Source: JBFHES01 sp041584015
GTDB lineage: Bacteria; Bacteroidota; Bacteroidia; Bacteroidales; M50B96
DNA length: 16,329 nt
Direction: 5' to 3'
Assembly: GCA_041584015.1 (NCBI GenBank)
Contig: JBFHES010000084.1
Location: forward strand, 1 to 16,329
A program made the position numbers and the translations under genes. Of the stretch, positions 15,154-16,329 are shown piece by piece (positions within the stretch are counted from its first letter, which is position 1; every line of letters begins with the position of its first letter). The notes below the pieces were generated by a model, which worked only from the letters and a program-made list of their open reading frames with translations, was not told where the DNA came from and made no database searches.

Positions 15154-16248
15154 CTAATTTATAACAATTATGTGCTGTTCGCTCAAATCCGATAGCTGGC
15201 TTTTAATATTCAGTATATACGAACCAGCAGCTAAATGAGAAACATCCATACTTGCTCTATTACTCTTTAATTGCAGTGTCCCATACATTGAATAAAGCTC
15301 AGCAGCTTTAAATCCAGCACCTTGAATATTTAACTGATTGGTCACAGGATTCGGATACACAGCAAATCTATTGTACTTATCTGTCTCAGCAATACCTAGT
15401 GCACTTGGCAAAAGAAAGCGCTGCAGTGTGGCACTGCCAGTAAATTGTTCTTCTGAACTAAGGAAACACTGATGTTCGCTAATCGCTGCTATACCTTCAA
15501 CTTGAAGTGAGCCAATTTGCTCCACGGCATGAATATTAATTAATCCTGAGGAGAAAATACCTGCTGTAAAATTGCTGATCTCAATCACAAAAAAGCTAAG
15601 TACATGTCCGGATAACAATATGCTATTGGAAAAAGGATTGTAAGTGGCACCGGTAATTAAACATTGTGGATCAATGCTATCAACACGTGCAACAGAATAG
15701 GTCCCTGGTTGATTTGGAAGCCTATATATGTTACTACGCATATTTCCCCAGTTTTTGGTGAATACGTACAAATTACCCTCATATGCAATTAAGGCCTCCG
15801 CATCAAAATTCGTAACATACGGAGCTGCATCAAAATTCATTTGGTCAGCATATGAAAACTCGATTGTATCTGCCAAAACAGTATCGTTGGGTGTATTTAA
15901 AAAATCGCTAATTAGAATCCTGTAGATTCGTAAATCAGTTCGGTTGCCATTATTGTTTCCAATGTCTCCAATGTATATATAGGTGCTATCGTTGCAAATA
16001 TCTTCCCAATCGGTATTTATAGCATTCTCAATTACAACGGTGCGTGCAATATCTCCGGTTAGCGTATCCAGCTCGTGCAATGCAGCCTCGCCTGCTGAGT
16101 CATTGTGAAGGATTACACGGCCATCAATAAAAACAATTCCTGAATTTTCGTGCAGTTGACTGTTTATCGTCACCACCGAATCGACCTGCTGCGACAACAA
16201 TAGAGTGGGCAAAGCAAGTAAAAAGATAAATGTGATAGTGTATTTCAT
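15154..16248 (-). CDS. Type IX-secreted protein with DWEDI-type repeat region
   Basis: This 364-residue exported protein has a signal peptide (MKYTITFIFLLALPTLLLSQ, cleavage about residue 19/20). A beta-rich region follows (about 25-285) whose most striking part is INTDWEDICND (77-87) leading to YIYIGDIGNNNGNRTDL (90-106) and RIYR; strand pairs of this type suggest a beta-propeller. The last 70 residues are a type A sorting domain for type IX secretion, with the hallmark VYPNPV (297-302) and the closing strand EQHIIVIN, so the protein should be secreted or anchored at the surface. The ATG at 16248 is chosen because it opens the signal peptide and has AAAGG seven bases upstream; a start at 16278 would add ten residues before the signal. 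The enzymatic role, if any, is unknown. Confidence 0.85.
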   Translation of the reverse strand: MKYTITFIFLLALPTLLLSQQVDSVVTINSQLHENSGIVFIDGRVILHNDSAGEAALHELDTLTGDIARTVVIENAINTDWEDICNDSTYIYIGDIGNNNGNRTDLRIYRILISDFLNTPNDTVLADTIEFSYADQMNFDAAPYVTNFDAEALIAYEGNLYVFTKNWGNMRSNIYRLPNQPGTYSVARVDSIDPQCLITGATYNPFSNSILLSGHVLSFFVIEISNFTAGIFSSGLINIHAVEQIGSLQVEGIAAISEHQCFLSSEEQFTGSATLQRFLLPSALGIAETDKYNRFAVYPNPVTNQLNIQGAGFKAAELYSMYGTLQLKSNRASMDVSHLAAGSYILNIKSQLSDLSEQHIIVIN

Positions 16249-16329
16249 ACGAACACCTTTTGATAAAATTATACTCATTTTATTTTGATGTGTAACATAC
16301 TAAAAATATCCTTTCTAAGATCGGTAAGC

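Overview
The window is AT-rich chromosomal DNA from a member of the Bacteroidota. The evidence is a GH92 mannosidase, a Bacteroidota-style PSP1/RicT protein with an N-terminal cysteine motif, a type IX secretion C-terminal sorting domain, weak or absent Shine-Dalgarno sequences at most starts, and two matches to the Bacteroidota -7 promoter element TAnnTTTG. I see no mobile element, phage gene, tRNA, rRNA or CRISPR array, and every long gene looks intact except the first, which is cut by the window edge.

Layout. (1) Positions 1-2349, plus strand: the C-terminal two thirds of a GH92 alpha-mannosidase, then an FkbM-type SAM methyltransferase whose terminator lies inside the end of the convergent next gene. 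(2) Positions 2359-10416, minus strand: six genes transcribed right to left, namely a DUF485 small membrane protein, the acetate/solute:sodium symporter ActP, an outer-membrane beta-barrel protein, a calcineurin-like metallophosphoesterase, an 832-residue membrane sensor (Cache, PAS, two CBS, DUF294 nucleotidyltransferase), and a GT4-like glycosyltransferase. Terminator-like hairpins after actP and after the porin gene split this run into probable transcription units. (3) Positions 10417-10737: a divergent intergenic region. (4) Positions 10738-12024, plus strand: an exported endonuclease/exonuclease/phosphatase-fold protein and a small lipoprotein, closed by a perfect 17-bp bidirectional terminator. 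(5) Positions 12108-16248, minus strand: ricT; an sfsA gene in a tight pair with an unrecognised, possibly GT-A-like gene; and a type IX-secreted protein with a conserved DWEDI-type repeat region.

The most interesting part is region 2. Small-carboxylate transport (DUF485-ActP plus an outer-membrane channel) is followed by a protein that joins a periplasmic Cache sensor to a CBS pair and a GlnD-like nucleotidyltransferase. In the better-known versions of this protein a cyclic-nucleotide-binding domain takes the place of the Cache and PAS domains. A metallophosphoesterase is encoded 7 nt upstream in the same operon. One hypothesis is an acetate-uptake module in which external substrate controls a nucleotidyl-transfer signal and the phosphoesterase reverses it. 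This is inference from domain content and gene order; the sequence does not demonstrate it.
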